DNA from: JADFNB01 sp036397455
Lineage (GTDB): Bacteria; Gemmatimonadota; Gemmatimonadetes; Gemmatimonadales; GWC2-71-9
DNA length: 64,000 nucleotides
NCBI GenBank assembly: GCA_036397455.1
Contig: DASWIX010000068.1
Coordinates: 21,348 to 85,347 of the forward strand
Direction of reading: 5' to 3'
The position numbers and the translations under genes are program-made. Under the pieces are notes generated by a model. That model saw only the letters and a list, made by a program, of their open reading frames with translations, was not told the DNA's origin and ran no database searches. Shown piece after piece: positions 46,412-55,229 of the stretch. Position 1 is the first letter of the stretch. Every line of letters begins with the position of its first letter.

Positions 46412-47473
46412 ATGGAGCTTTTTTTCTTCGCCGTCGCGACGGTTCTTGTGGTTTCCGCGGTCTGTTCTCTCACCGAGGCCGCGCTGTATGCGGTGCCCGC
46501 CGCGTACGTGCGGCAATTGAACGAGGCGGGTGGCACGGCCGGCAGGCTCCTGCTGGACTTCAAACAGAACATGGAACGGCCGATCACGGCGATACTGGTC
46601 CTGAACACGGCGGCGAATACCGCCGGCGCCGCGGTGGCAGGCTCGCAGGCGCGTCTGCTGTTCGGTGAGGCCGCCCTGATCTGGTTTCCGGCACTGTTCA
46701 CGCTCGCGGTGCTGTTCTTCGCGGAGATCCTGCCGAAGGTGGCCGGCGTGGCGTACAACCGGACGGTGGCGCGCGTGACCGCGGTGCCGCTCAAGGGCGC
46801 CATGGTCGGACTGTATCCGCTCGTGTGGCTGAGCCAGCGAGCGACCCGGGTGGTCCAGCGTTCCGGGTCGCATCCCGTGGCGTCCGAGGAAGAGGTCGGG
46901 CACATGGTGGACCTGAGTGCCGAGGAGGGCAGCATACTCCCGCTGGAGGCGGAACTGGTTCGCAACGTGCTGGCCCTCAACGATGTCACGGCGCGCGACA
47001 TCATGACCCCGCGCACGGTCGTCTTCAAGGTGGCCGCGAATACGACCGTCGGGCAGCTCTCGGCCCAGGCGCTTCGACTGGCGTACTCGCGCATCCCGGT
47101 CTACGACCCCAACGATCCCGAGAACTGGCATGGCGTGGTGCTGCGCCGCAACCTGCTCGCGCGGCTCGCGGGCGACGAGTTCGACGTGACGATCGGATCG
47201 ATGTGCAGGGCCATACATTTCGTGCCCGAGACGATCGCCGGCCATCAGCTCCTCGCGGAGTTCCTCAAGCGGCGCGAGCACCTCTTCGGCGTCGTGGACG
47301 AGTATGGCGCCGTCGTCGGGATCGTCACCTTGGAAGACGTGCTCGAGGCGTTGATCGGTTCGGAGATCGTCGATGAAACGGACGCGATCGTGGACATGCA
47401 GGAGGCCGCGCGGGAGCGCATTGCCAAACGTCTGAGCGAGGCCGATGCCGGCGACGATTCTCCTTCTTCCTAG
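46412..47473 (+). CDS. CNNM / CorB-type divalent cation exporter (DUF21-CBS)
   Basis: A 353-residue membrane protein: DUF21/CNNM domain with about four hydrophobic segments (LFFFAVATVLVVSAVCSLTE, NTAANTAGAAVAGS, LFTLAVLFFAEILPKVAGVA) followed by a CBS pair (MTPRTVVFKV, YSRIPVYDP, FGVVDEYGAVVGIVTLEDVL). The CorC_HlyC C-terminal domain of longer relatives is absent. Such proteins export Mg or Co. A magnesium transporter gene of the MgtE type follows after 12 bases, so the pair could balance magnesium in opposite directions. Confidence 0.9.
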   Translation: MELFFFAVATVLVVSAVCSLTEAALYAVPAAYVRQLNEAGGTAGRLLLDFKQNMERPITAILVLNTAANTAGAAVAGSQARLLFGEAALIWFPALFTLAVLFFAEILPKVAGVAYNRTVARVTAVPLKGAMVGLYPLVWLSQRATRVVQRSGSHPVASEEEVGHMVDLSAEEGSILPLEAELVRNVLALNDVTARDIMTPRTVVFKVAANTTVGQLSAQALRLAYSRIPVYDPNDPENWHGVVLRRNLLARLAGDEFDVTIGSMCRAIHFVPETIAGHQLLAEFLKRREHLFGVVDEYGAVVGIVTLEDVLEALIGSEIVDETDAIVDMQEAARERIAKRLSEADAGDDSPSS

Positions 47474-47485
47474 CGCCCGACGGTC

Positions 47486-48775
47486 ATGATGAACACGAAC
47501 GATTCGGCAGTGCTCACCACCGACGAGCTCGATGCCGCCTGGTCGATCCTCACGCCCGATGAGCGGATCGAGGCGTTGTTGGCGCTGGATGAGCCCAGTG
47601 CGAAGGGATTCTTCGAGCTGCTGGACGCCGTCGACCAGGCGGAAATCCTCCAGCGACTGCCCCAACACCAGCGCGCCCGATTCCTCGCCTTGCTGCCACC
47701 AGACGATCTTGCCGACGTCTTTCAGGAACTGGACGAACGGGCGCAGCGTGTCGTGTTCAAGTCGCTGACGCCGGAGGCGATGGGCGAGGTACGGGAACTG
47801 GCGGCCTACGATGTCGACGATGCGGGGGGCGTGATGACCCCCGACTTCGCCCACATCCTGCCGGACATGACGGTCGATCAGGCCATTGTGTCACTGCGGT
47901 TGCAGCTCAAGGAACACCCGGAAACCCTGCGGTATGTCTATGTCCTCGAGAAGACCGGCCGCCTCGCCGGCGTCGTGAGTTTCCGGCAGCTCTTCGGTGC
48001 GCCAGCGATCGGCCGCGTGCGCGAACTGATGGAAACCGACACCGTGTTCGTGCACCCCGAGACCGATCAGGAGGAGGTCGCCCACCTCATGCGCGAGCAG
48101 GGGATCGCCGCCATTCCGGTGCTGGACAGCCAGCGACGCATGAAGGGCATTATCACCAACGACGACGTTCTCGCGATCATGGAGGAAGAGGCAACCGAGG
48201 ACATACACAAGCTCGCCGCGGTCTCCCCCACCGATACCGATTACGTACGCGCCAGCGTAGCGCTGCTGTGGAAGAAGCGCGTCCGGTGGCTCGTCATTCT
48301 GTTGAGCGCCGGCGTCGTCACCTCATTCGTGATGCGTCGGTTCGAGGCGACCCTCCAGAAGAGCATCCTGCTGGCGTTCTATTTGCCCCTGCTCATGGGG
48401 GCGGGTGGCAACACCGGCACGCAATCGGCGATGCTGGTGATCCGCAGTCTGGCCACCGGCGATCTGAACACGCGAAACTGGACGAGAGTGCTGGTGCGGG
48501 AAATGGCGGTGGGCTTCCTGTTGGCCATCACCCTCGCGTTCCTGTTTGGCTTCCTGGGCTACGTGTCGCCGCACGGCGGCGCACAGATTGCCGTGGTCCT
48601 TGCGCTCAGCATGACTGCCGCCGTGGTCTGGGCGAATCTGATCGGGGCGGTGCTGCCGGTCGCGATCCGCGCCGTCAAACTCGATCCCGCGGTGGTCTCC
48701 GCGCCGTTGATCGCGACCCTGGTGGATATCTCCGGGATCGTGATCTATCTGTCGATCGCCGGCTGGATTCTCTAG
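47486..48775 (+). CDS. mgtE: Magnesium transporter MgtE
   Basis: A 429-residue channel: N-terminal superhelical Mg-sensing domain (LQRLPQHQRARFLALL), a CBS pair (VMTPDFAHI, MRGIAAI-type QGIAAIPVLDSQ, KGIITNDDVLAIM) and the C-terminal membrane domain with the pore signature PLLMGAGGNTGTQSAMLVI. It is close to the usual length. Gating by Mg binding between the N and CBS domains is known for the family. Co-transcribed with the CNNM-like gene. Confidence 0.95.
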   Translation: MMNTNDSAVLTTDELDAAWSILTPDERIEALLALDEPSAKGFFELLDAVDQAEILQRLPQHQRARFLALLPPDDLADVFQELDERAQRVVFKSLTPEAMGEVRELAAYDVDDAGGVMTPDFAHILPDMTVDQAIVSLRLQLKEHPETLRYVYVLEKTGRLAGVVSFRQLFGAPAIGRVRELMETDTVFVHPETDQEEVAHLMREQGIAAIPVLDSQRRMKGIITNDDVLAIMEEEATEDIHKLAAVSPTDTDYVRASVALLWKKRVRWLVILLSAGVVTSFVMRRFEATLQKSILLAFYLPLLMGAGGNTGTQSAMLVIRSLATGDLNTRNWTRVLVREMAVGFLLAITLAFLFGFLGYVSPHGGAQIAVVLALSMTAAVVWANLIGAVLPVAIRAVKLDPAVVSAPLIATLVDISGIVIYLSIAGWIL

Positions 48776-48787
48776 GAACCGGGCCCG

Positions 48788-50674
48788 CTACTGGCGGCGC
48801 TCGACCAGCCGTCGCAGCAAGTTCTCCAATTCACCCGCGCTCACCCGCGCGCGCGCACGAACCAGGTAGCCACCGAAACGCACCGTCCCGTCGGCGCTGT
48901 CCGGCGGCACCGCGCGCACTCGAACCTGGCTCGTGCCCGCGGTATCCGCCGGGTCACTCCCGAACGGCAAGGTCGTGAGGATCAGCCGTTCCCCGGACGC
49001 CAGCAGTTGGGTGATCTCATATCCCTCACGCCCGCCGCTGGAGATCTGGTCGACACGCTCGATCGGCAGGCCCTCGACGGCGACGACCAGCGGCCCGCCC
49101 GGGGCCGGAGCCGGGGCCGACGGCGGTCCGGCCGGAGGCTGCGCGGTGTCGGGCGGGATCACCACAGGCGTCGGGGGCGGGAGTTGCATGACCTGAGCCG
49201 AGTCCGCGGCCGGCTGCGGCGCGGTGACGGGGGCAATGACACTGTCGAACCGCTCAGCGACCGAGTCGGCCGCTGATGGAGCGACGGCCACGTTCGCGGA
49301 ATCGGCAACCGACAATACGGGGCCACTGTCGGTCCCAAACGCCACGGCGCCACTGTCAGGCGCCACCGTGCCCGTGTCTGCCTGTTGGAGGGCGGCGGAA
49401 TCGCCGGCGGCAAGGCCCTGGTCGGGCGCCGGCACCTGCGCCGGCGGGGGAGGCGCGGCGGTCGGCCCGCCGGCTCCGCCACCTCCACCACCCAGCGGGA
49501 TCACGCCGGTCACCACGAGAGCGGCTGCTGCACCCACCACCACCACGAGTCCCGCGACGAGCATGAGGCCCCGACGTGACTTCCCGGGCTTCGCGCGGGC
49601 GGTCGATGCCCGATGGATCTCGATCGGTTTGTGCTGACCGGCACCGGTGGCCGAGGGCTCGAACGCGGGTGCGCGCGCCGGTGTGTCGGGCTGGCGCAGT
49701 GGCGGTTCGTGCTCGCTCGGCTCCACGTCGAGGGCCTGAGCCAGGGCGTCCGCGTACCTCGGGGGCATCTCCTCCGCGCCGGCGGGGAGCTCCGGCTCGT
49801 CGCGCTCCGACCCGAGTGTCGAGAACATGTCCCCCGACGGCTGCGTTGCAAGCGACGGGGTCTCGGCGGCCAGGGTATCGAGGTCAAGCAACTCCTCCGG
49901 TTCCCGAGGGGTGTGCCCCGGTTCGACCGGTGGGCTGCTCGAATCGAACTCCGGCGCGTGCTGCACGGCGAAATCCGGCTCGGGCGTCGGCTCGACATGC
50001 AGAATCTGCAAGTCGTCGACAGGTGCTGGTGCCGGTGGCGGTGGCGGTGCCGGCGCCGGTGGCGGCGCCGGGGGCTCCGCCAGGTGCACCGGTTCCGGCA
50101 CCATCGGCTCGGGCGGTTCCGGCGCGGCTGGTTCCGGCGCGGCAACGGGTGTCGCGGCGGCGGCCGCACGCGCGGTCTTTGCCTCCTCCGCGCGCTCCAC
50201 CGCGCTTAGCACCTTCTCGACCACCGGAAGCACCTCTGCTTCCGGCTTCCCGGCGACCCGTTCGAGCAGTTGCAGCGCACCCCGCTGTTTGGCCAACTCG
50301 ACGTACTTGGCGATCACGTCGCGCGCCGCGGTGATGTGGTTGTGGTCCAGACACTGACGCGCGAACTGGGCGTATGCCCCGCTGTGGGAGGGAGACACGC
50401 GCATCAGCTTCCCGCACAGTGCCAGTACGCTCTTCGACGACCCGTGCTCGGCATAGCGCCGGGCGGCACGCTCGTACATGCTCGCCGCCCGGTCGGGGTC
50501 CCCCGACTTGAGATACAGGTCGCCGGCTTTGACGTAGAGCGAGAGTTCCTTGACGATCCCCGGGGTACCTTCGAGGTGGGCCAGCAGGTGCCGGTAGACC
50601 TTCAGCGCCTTGGCGTGCTCGCCCTCCTGCTCGAGCGCGCGGGCCCGTTCCTTCAGTTCAGCAACCGTCGCCAC
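48788..50674 (-). CDS. TPR protein with proline-rich linker, one membrane helix and periplasmic domain
   Basis: A 628-residue protein of mixed design. Residues 1-150 are TPR-like helices (AKALKVYRHLLAHLEGTPGI). A long proline/alanine/glutamate-rich stretch follows (PEPPEPMVPEPVHLAEPPAP), then one transmembrane helix near residue 375-395 (LMLVAGLVVVVGAAAALVVT), a glycine tract, an Ala/Asp/Ser-rich linker and a compact C-terminal domain with alternating strands. The membrane segment places the TPRs in the cytoplasm. The GTG start follows CGGAGACGGCT. It may be a cell-envelope scaffold; no direct homologue is recognised. Confidence 0.65.
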   Translation of the reverse strand: MATVAELKERARALEQEGEHAKALKVYRHLLAHLEGTPGIVKELSLYVKAGDLYLKSGDPDRAASMYERAARRYAEHGSSKSVLALCGKLMRVSPSHSGAYAQFARQCLDHNHITAARDVIAKYVELAKQRGALQLLERVAGKPEAEVLPVVEKVLSAVERAEEAKTARAAAAATPVAAPEPAAPEPPEPMVPEPVHLAEPPAPPPAPAPPPPPAPAPVDDLQILHVEPTPEPDFAVQHAPEFDSSSPPVEPGHTPREPEELLDLDTLAAETPSLATQPSGDMFSTLGSERDEPELPAGAEEMPPRYADALAQALDVEPSEHEPPLRQPDTPARAPAFEPSATGAGQHKPIEIHRASTARAKPGKSRRGLMLVAGLVVVVGAAAALVVTGVIPLGGGGGGAGGPTAAPPPPAQVPAPDQGLAAGDSAALQQADTGTVAPDSGAVAFGTDSGPVLSVADSANVAVAPSAADSVAERFDSVIAPVTAPQPAADSAQVMQLPPPTPVVIPPDTAQPPAGPPSAPAPAPGGPLVVAVEGLPIERVDQISSGGREGYEITQLLASGERLILTTLPFGSDPADTAGTSQVRVRAVPPDSADGTVRFGGYLVRARARVSAGELENLLRRLVERRQ

Positions 50675-50854
50675 AGCCGTCTCCGCGAGTCGAGGTCATT
50701 GCTCCGTCCCATGCAAACTAAGGGCCGGTAAGGCGGTAGCAAGCACTCGGCGTGCGAGCGTGCTTTGACGGCATGGGAATCCCGCTACAAACTGCCGGAA
50801 TGCACGACGCCAGCGGCGAACCCCGCCGCGCGCATCGGCGAGGAGAATAGACGC

Positions 50855-51751
50855 ATGCCCGAACTCCCCGACATCGTCGTCTACATCGAGGCCTTGACGC
50901 GTCGGATCGCCGGCGTGCCACTCCAGGCCGTTCGGCTGGGCAGTCCGTTCGTGCTGCGTTCCGTCGACCCGCCGCTGGCGGCGCTGCACGGACACCGGGT
51001 GGAACGGATCACCCGGATGGGCAAACGGATCGTGCTGCACCTGGAGTCCGACGATTATCTGATCGTCCATCTCATGATCGCCGGCCGGCTGCGGTGGCAC
51101 CCGCCCGGCGTGCCGGTCCCGCAGAAGCGCGGCCTGGCGGCCTTCGATTTCCCGGACGGTTCGGTTCTCATGACCGAGGCCTCCACCAGACAGCGCGCTT
51201 CGATTCATGCCGTGCATGGGGCCGATCGCCTGGCGGCGCTGGATCCCGGCGGGATCGAGGTCCTCGACACCGACCTCGATGGGTTCGTCGAGGCTTTGAC
51301 CCGCGAGCATCACACCATCAAGCGATCGCTCACCGATCCACACATTGTGAGCGGCATCGGCAACGCGTTTTCCGATGAGATCCTGCACGCGGCCCGGGTG
51401 TCGCCCCTGGCGCTCACCTCCAAACTCGATCCGGACGCGTTCGAGCGGCTGTTTCGCGCCACCCGCGAGACCCTCATGACCTGGACCGACAAGCTGCGCG
51501 ATGCGGTGGGCGACGGGTTCCCCGACAAGGTGACGGCGTTCAAGGACGGGATGGCGGTACATGGGCGCTATCGCCGGCCCTGCCCCGTGTGTGGCGCCCC
51601 GGTACAGCGCATTCGCTACGCGGCCAATGAGGTGAACTACTGTGCTGGCTGTCAAACGGGTGGCAGGGTGCTCGCCGATCGGGCGATGTCCCGCCTGCTC
51701 AAGACGGATTGGCCACGGTCGCTGGATGAATGGGAGACGAGGTTCGGATGA
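50855..51751 (+). CDS. Fpg/Nei family DNA glycosylase
   Basis: Base-excision repair enzyme that removes oxidised bases and cleaves the abasic site. The N-terminal Pro2 nucleophile with Glu3 (MPELPD), IVHLMIAGRLRWHPP, the H2TH region SGIGNAFSDEIL and a C-terminal zinc finger CPVCGAPVQRI...CAGC are present. At 298 residues it is slightly longer than E. coli MutM. The usual PELPE is PELPD here. ATG 50855 has CGAGGAG upstream. Whether it is Fpg or Nei cannot be decided from sequence alone. Confidence 0.93.
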   Translation: MPELPDIVVYIEALTRRIAGVPLQAVRLGSPFVLRSVDPPLAALHGHRVERITRMGKRIVLHLESDDYLIVHLMIAGRLRWHPPGVPVPQKRGLAAFDFPDGSVLMTEASTRQRASIHAVHGADRLAALDPGGIEVLDTDLDGFVEALTREHHTIKRSLTDPHIVSGIGNAFSDEILHAARVSPLALTSKLDPDAFERLFRATRETLMTWTDKLRDAVGDGFPDKVTAFKDGMAVHGRYRRPCPVCGAPVQRIRYAANEVNYCAGCQTGGRVLADRAMSRLLKTDWPRSLDEWETRFG

Positions 51752-51802
51752 TGGACCAGCACCGCCCGACTATGCATCGGTTCGCCATGACGGTTACGTC
51801 AC

Positions 51803-51886
51803 TCACCGCAGAGATCGCAGAGAAACCAACCTCCACCGCACATTCGACCGACTGCCCTTCTGCGGTCTCGCCGTGCTCCGCGGTGA
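51803..51886. repeat. REP-like inverted repeat element, copy 2
   Basis: TCACCGCAGAG at 51803-51813 is matched, inverted, by CTCCGCGGTGA at 51876-51886 with one mismatch. It is the diverged relative of the elements at 10361 and 52085. Confidence 0.55.
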
Positions 51887-52084
51887 AGACGGTGCGGGTG
51901 AGTGCGTTACGGTATTTGTGGCCGCGTGTATCAGAACCTATCTCATAAATACGGGTCTTCGGGATTTCGAGTGGGTGAATCGGAGCTTCAAACGTCGTCG
52001 GCGTCACAATGCGACATCAGCAACCGAAGGGTTGTGCTCCTCCGCCAGGTACTGCGTCTGGTCGCGAGTGCGGGGACAGTTTGC

Positions 52085-52207
52085 TCACGCGGAGCCACGA
52101 AGGCCGCGAAGGAGGAGCGGGATGCGAGAGCTGGATGACATCACGGGAGCGATCGTGGACGCCTCGTCAACGGCTTTCAGCCCCCGCGCCTTCGCGGCTT
52201 CGCGTGA
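52085..52207. repeat. REP-like inverted repeat element, copy 3
   Basis: The 19-base arms TCACGCGGAGCCACGAAGG (52085-52103) and the inverse at 52189-52207 agree at 17 of 19 positions. The arms resemble those of copy 1 at 10361, 42 kb away. Confidence 0.65.
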
Positions 52208-52314
52208 ACCAGCGCGTGGAAATGCAAGCCGTCCCCCCGGGCCACCCCGGCAACCCGTCCTTCCCCTGTGAACGCAACCACCTGAATCCTTCCGAAACCG
52301 CTCCCATCACCCAC

Positions 52315-52561
52315 TCAGTTCCCTGAAGAGCCATGAATACTGGCGCCCAACACCTGGCCACGATCATTCACCGCGACAGCATAGCTGAACATGCCTCCCA
52401 GCGTGCCGAGATCGTGCTTCGCCCTCGTCCCACAGCAAGGCGTGGAAGGCACCGGTGGCGGTTCCGGCCCGGCCGACCACCTGTCCCTGGTCGTCCACGG
52501 CAAGCGCAGTGCTGTTCAGCCCGCCCAGGGTTCTCAGATCATGCATGGTGCTGTCCCACAG
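52315..52561 (-). pseudogene. Frameshifted relic of a HAF-repeat protein gene
   Basis: Read leftward from 52561, LWDSTMHDLRTLGG and AVDDQGQVVG lead to HALLWDEG, after which the frame shifts by one base; in the new frame KHDLGTLGGMFSYAVAVNDR and GQVLG follow to a stop at 52315. These are two repeats of the same kind as in the intact genes at 53618 and 55230, with no start, signal peptide or C-terminal domain. It is a decayed third copy. Confidence 0.75.
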
Positions 52562-52593
52562 GCGGTCCGTCAGTCCATCGGTCCGTCGGTCCG

Positions 52594-53448
52594 CTATCGG
52601 CGATCCTCCTGATTCACGCACTTCGGCTCGCCCTCGGCCATGTCAGGCAATGGCGGCCGGGCGCGGCCGACGTAGATCGCGCACGCGTAGCCGGGCACGA
52701 GTTCATGCCGCGCCGTCGCGCTCCAGCCGTCGGCCGCCAGGGGCCCCATGGTGATCGACACGTAAGTCGACCGGAGAACGGCGGGAATCAGGCTGTCGCC
52801 GGGCGCCCGGAAGGAGTCGAACGGTGCGGCGTTGTACCGCTGGTGGGCCTTGTAGAAGCCCTCCTGATAGTGCTCGAGGCTTCGCAGGTCGGCCTTCGTC
52901 GCGGCCAGGTAAGCCAGTTCCCGTTGGTCCCGTTCCACCAGCACCGGCAGCATGACGACGATCATCACGGCCAGAAGGGTGACCAGAGCCGGGGCCGCGA
53001 ACGACGTTCCGCCGTAGCGCTTCATGGCGGCAAGCGTGGCGTCCGGATCGGCATGCCGCGCGCGGGCCCGGGTCACGGCGAGCCGCGCCTTGCCCAGCAG
53101 GAGTCTGTCGCCCGCCAGTCCTTCGAGCAGGCCCATGGCCACGTAGGCCAGAACCATGCCGGCCCACGGCACGCCGACGGACTCGAACTCTGCGTTGTCG
53201 AGCGCCGCGGTAGCCAGCAGGGCAAGGAACCAGTACATCAGGATGCCGCCGAGCTGGTAGATCCACATGCCGCGCCACGCCATCCACAGCGGGGCCAGCG
53301 CGGCGGCGGGATTGAACGTCATGGTCGCGAACCCGCCGGCCTGGAGCTTCTCGGAGGCGCCGCGATAGTACGACTCCCAGCGCGGTCCGATGTACGAGGC
53401 GAACAGGGCGTCCTGTTCTGAGTGCGGCTGGCTGGATGGGTCGGTCAT
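52594..53448 (-). CDS. DUF2628-like membrane protein fused to a pilin-like domain
   Basis: A 284-residue protein. Residues 40-110 contain TFNPAAALAPLWMAWRGMWI and further hydrophobic segments in the manner of DUF2628 proteins, usually stand-alone. From residue 150 a hydrophobic helix (FAAPALVTLLAVMIVVMLPV) runs into ATKADLRSLEHYQEGFYKAH, then a globular part with GWSATARHE and two cysteines (256 and 277) suited to a disulfide; this resembles type IV pilin-like proteins of Gemmatimonadota. No prepilin cleavage site precedes the helix. A pilus-associated anchor or a decoy fold is possible. It lies between HAF genes. Confidence 0.6.
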   Translation of the reverse strand: MTDPSSQPHSEQDALFASYIGPRWESYYRGASEKLQAGGFATMTFNPAAALAPLWMAWRGMWIYQLGGILMYWFLALLATAALDNAEFESVGVPWAGMVLAYVAMGLLEGLAGDRLLLGKARLAVTRARARHADPDATLAAMKRYGGTSFAAPALVTLLAVMIVVMLPVLVERDQRELAYLAATKADLRSLEHYQEGFYKAHQRYNAAPFDSFRAPGDSLIPAVLRSTYVSITMGPLAADGWSATARHELVPGYACAIYVGRARPPLPDMAEGEPKCVNQEDRR

Positions 53449-53617
53449 TGGTCGCCTTCAGGCTCGCGGCTGGCCGAGGCACCGTGGCGCAGCGGCGCTG
53501 TCATGGCGGCAGCGCCGTGGCGTCTGACTCCCGGCCCTCGACCTTGGCCGGTTCTACCCTTCGGCTACGCGGGTGGTACCGTCGTCAACGCGCCGCGCAC
53601 CCAGCCCCTCCCGCACC

Positions 53618-55051
53618 TCAGCCGAGCGCCGCGATCGCCGCCTGCGCCGCGTCGATGATCGCCTGCCCGAGCTCGGCCGAGAGACGTGCCGAGCGCACAA
53701 GCGCCTCGACCTGGTTGATGAGAGCCTGCAAGAGCTGAGTCGCCGCGGCCGGGTTCCCGCGCCCGATCTGCTGGCTGGCGGCGTCGAGCGTCGCGAGCAG
53801 TCCGCGCTCGTTGCCGGTGGGAAGACTCGCCGCTTCGATGGCGGCGGTGATCGCTTCGAGAGGATCCACGGGATCGGGTAAGACCGCGGTCACCGTCCAC
53901 AGGACGGCATGCCGCGCGAAGGACGTGGTGAAGCTGTACCCCACGACTTGCCCCAGGTTGTTCATGGCCACCGTTCTTTGCGAGACATCAAAAATGGCGA
54001 GGAGGTCCTGGCCGCCCAGCGTTCCCAGATCGTGCATGGTCCCGTCCCAGAGGAACGCGCGCCACTCCCGTCCGGAGGTAAGGGAGTACCCCGCCACCTG
54101 GCCACGATCGTTCACCGCGACCCCATAGCTGATGCCGCCTCCCAGCGTGTCGAGATCGTGCATCGCCCCGTCCCACAGGAAGGCGTGGAGGGCGCCGGTG
54201 CCGGTTGATGCGTAGCCGACCACCTGTCCCTGGTCGTTCACGGCAAGGGCAAGGCTGGTCGACCCACCCAGCGCTCCCAGATCATGCATGGTGCCATCCC
54301 ACAGGAACGCGTGGGTCTCGCCCGACGCCGTCGCGGCATTCCCGACGACGTGGCCGAGGTTGTTGACGGCCGTGGCGGCGCTGGTCATGCCTCCCAGCGT
54401 GCCGAGATCGCGCATGGTGCCATCCCACAGGAACGCGTGGGTCTGGCCCGACACCGTCGAGGCATTCCCGACGACGTGGCCGAGGTCGTTGATGCCGACC
54501 GCATTGCTCGATGGGCCGCCCAGGGTGCCAAGATCGAGCATCGCGCCGTCCCACAGGAACGCGTGGGTAGCGCCCGATGTGGTCCGCGAGTCGCCGGCGA
54601 CCTGACCAAGGCGGTTGACCGCTACGGCCTCGGACAAGTTACCGCCCAGGGTGCCGAGATCGTGCATGGTGCGGTCCCACGAGAACGCGTGGGTCTCGCC
54701 CGACGCCGTCGAGGCACTCCCGACAATGTGGCCGAGGTCGTTGATGCCGACCGCATTGCTCGATGGGCCGCCCAAGGTGCCAAGATCGCGCGTCGCGCCA
54801 TCCCACAGGAAGGCGCGTAACTGGGAAGACCCATCGTAGTAGGACCCGACAACCTGGCCGAGGTCGTTGATGGCCACCGCGAAGCTGGTGCTGCCCCCCA
54901 ACGTCCCCAGGTCGGTGATGGTTACGTCGACGCCGGTCACCTGCGGTGACAGATCGCGCCGCGCGACTTCCGGCCGCGTGGTGTCCTCGCACGCGGACAG
55001 CAGAACAAGCAGACCTGCCGAGAGCAGGGTGGCGCGGAATGTGCTTCGCAC
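53618..55051 (-). CDS. HAF-repeat lipoprotein with FIMAH C-terminal domain, copy 1
   Basis: A 477-residue lipoprotein (LLSAC, Cys21). About eight HAF repeats of 42-43 residues follow, each like HAFLWDGTMHDLGTLGG plus AVNNLGHVVG; adjacent copies are spaced 126 bases at the DNA level. The C-terminus (TQLLQALINQVEALVRSARL, then GQAIIDAAQAAIAAL) matches the FIMAH domain. HAF repeats are predicted beta-propeller or solenoid units of unknown function. GTG 55051 with AACCAGGAGGTTCACC is used; a TTG upstream at 55111 is not needed. Paralogue of the gene at 55230. Confidence 0.88.
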   Translation of the reverse strand: MRSTFRATLLSAGLLVLLSACEDTTRPEVARRDLSPQVTGVDVTITDLGTLGGSTSFAVAINDLGQVVGSYYDGSSQLRAFLWDGATRDLGTLGGPSSNAVGINDLGHIVGSASTASGETHAFSWDRTMHDLGTLGGNLSEAVAVNRLGQVAGDSRTTSGATHAFLWDGAMLDLGTLGGPSSNAVGINDLGHVVGNASTVSGQTHAFLWDGTMRDLGTLGGMTSAATAVNNLGHVVGNAATASGETHAFLWDGTMHDLGALGGSTSLALAVNDQGQVVGYASTGTGALHAFLWDGAMHDLDTLGGGISYGVAVNDRGQVAGYSLTSGREWRAFLWDGTMHDLGTLGGQDLLAIFDVSQRTVAMNNLGQVVGYSFTTSFARHAVLWTVTAVLPDPVDPLEAITAAIEAASLPTGNERGLLATLDAASQQIGRGNPAAATQLLQALINQVEALVRSARLSAELGQAIIDAAQAAIAALG

Positions 55052-55134
55052 GGTGAACCTCCTGGTTGGTGCCGCTTTCCAGTCATGACGTTGCAGTGCT
55101 GGCGACCTCAACGAAGCCGTCCAGGATCTCGCAA

Positions 55135-55190
55135 GCGCTTCCGACGCCCTGTCGTTGCGGCGTCAGGTCGTTCGGCACCCGGAGCTCGCC
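55135..55190 (-). pseudogene. Duplicated 3' end scar of a TolB-like gene
   Basis: The bases 55135-55172 match 56819-56856 at 36 of 38 positions; the latter covers the end of the intact TolB-like gene (DLTPQR and stop). In the duplicated copy the codons for DLTPQR are kept but the reading frame upstream is lost. It marks the joint of a local tandem duplication that produced the two HAF genes. Confidence 0.7.
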
Positions 55191-55229
55191 GCGATGGCGC
55201 CCCTCGCGCTTCCAGCTTCCCCCCGCGCC

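Larger units (their letters stand above)
51752..52314. other. Gap of about 560 bases with two REP-like elements
   Basis: Between the glycosylase and the HAF relic. It contains two inverted-repeat elements (own entries). Small open frames here encode peptides such as SLTAEIAEK that arise from the repeats. No gene was recognised. Confidence 0.5.

Noticed and set aside
46115..47854. A 579-codon minus-strand frame across the CNNM and MgtE genes
   Set aside because: It is antisense to two well-supported genes and has no recognisable domain.
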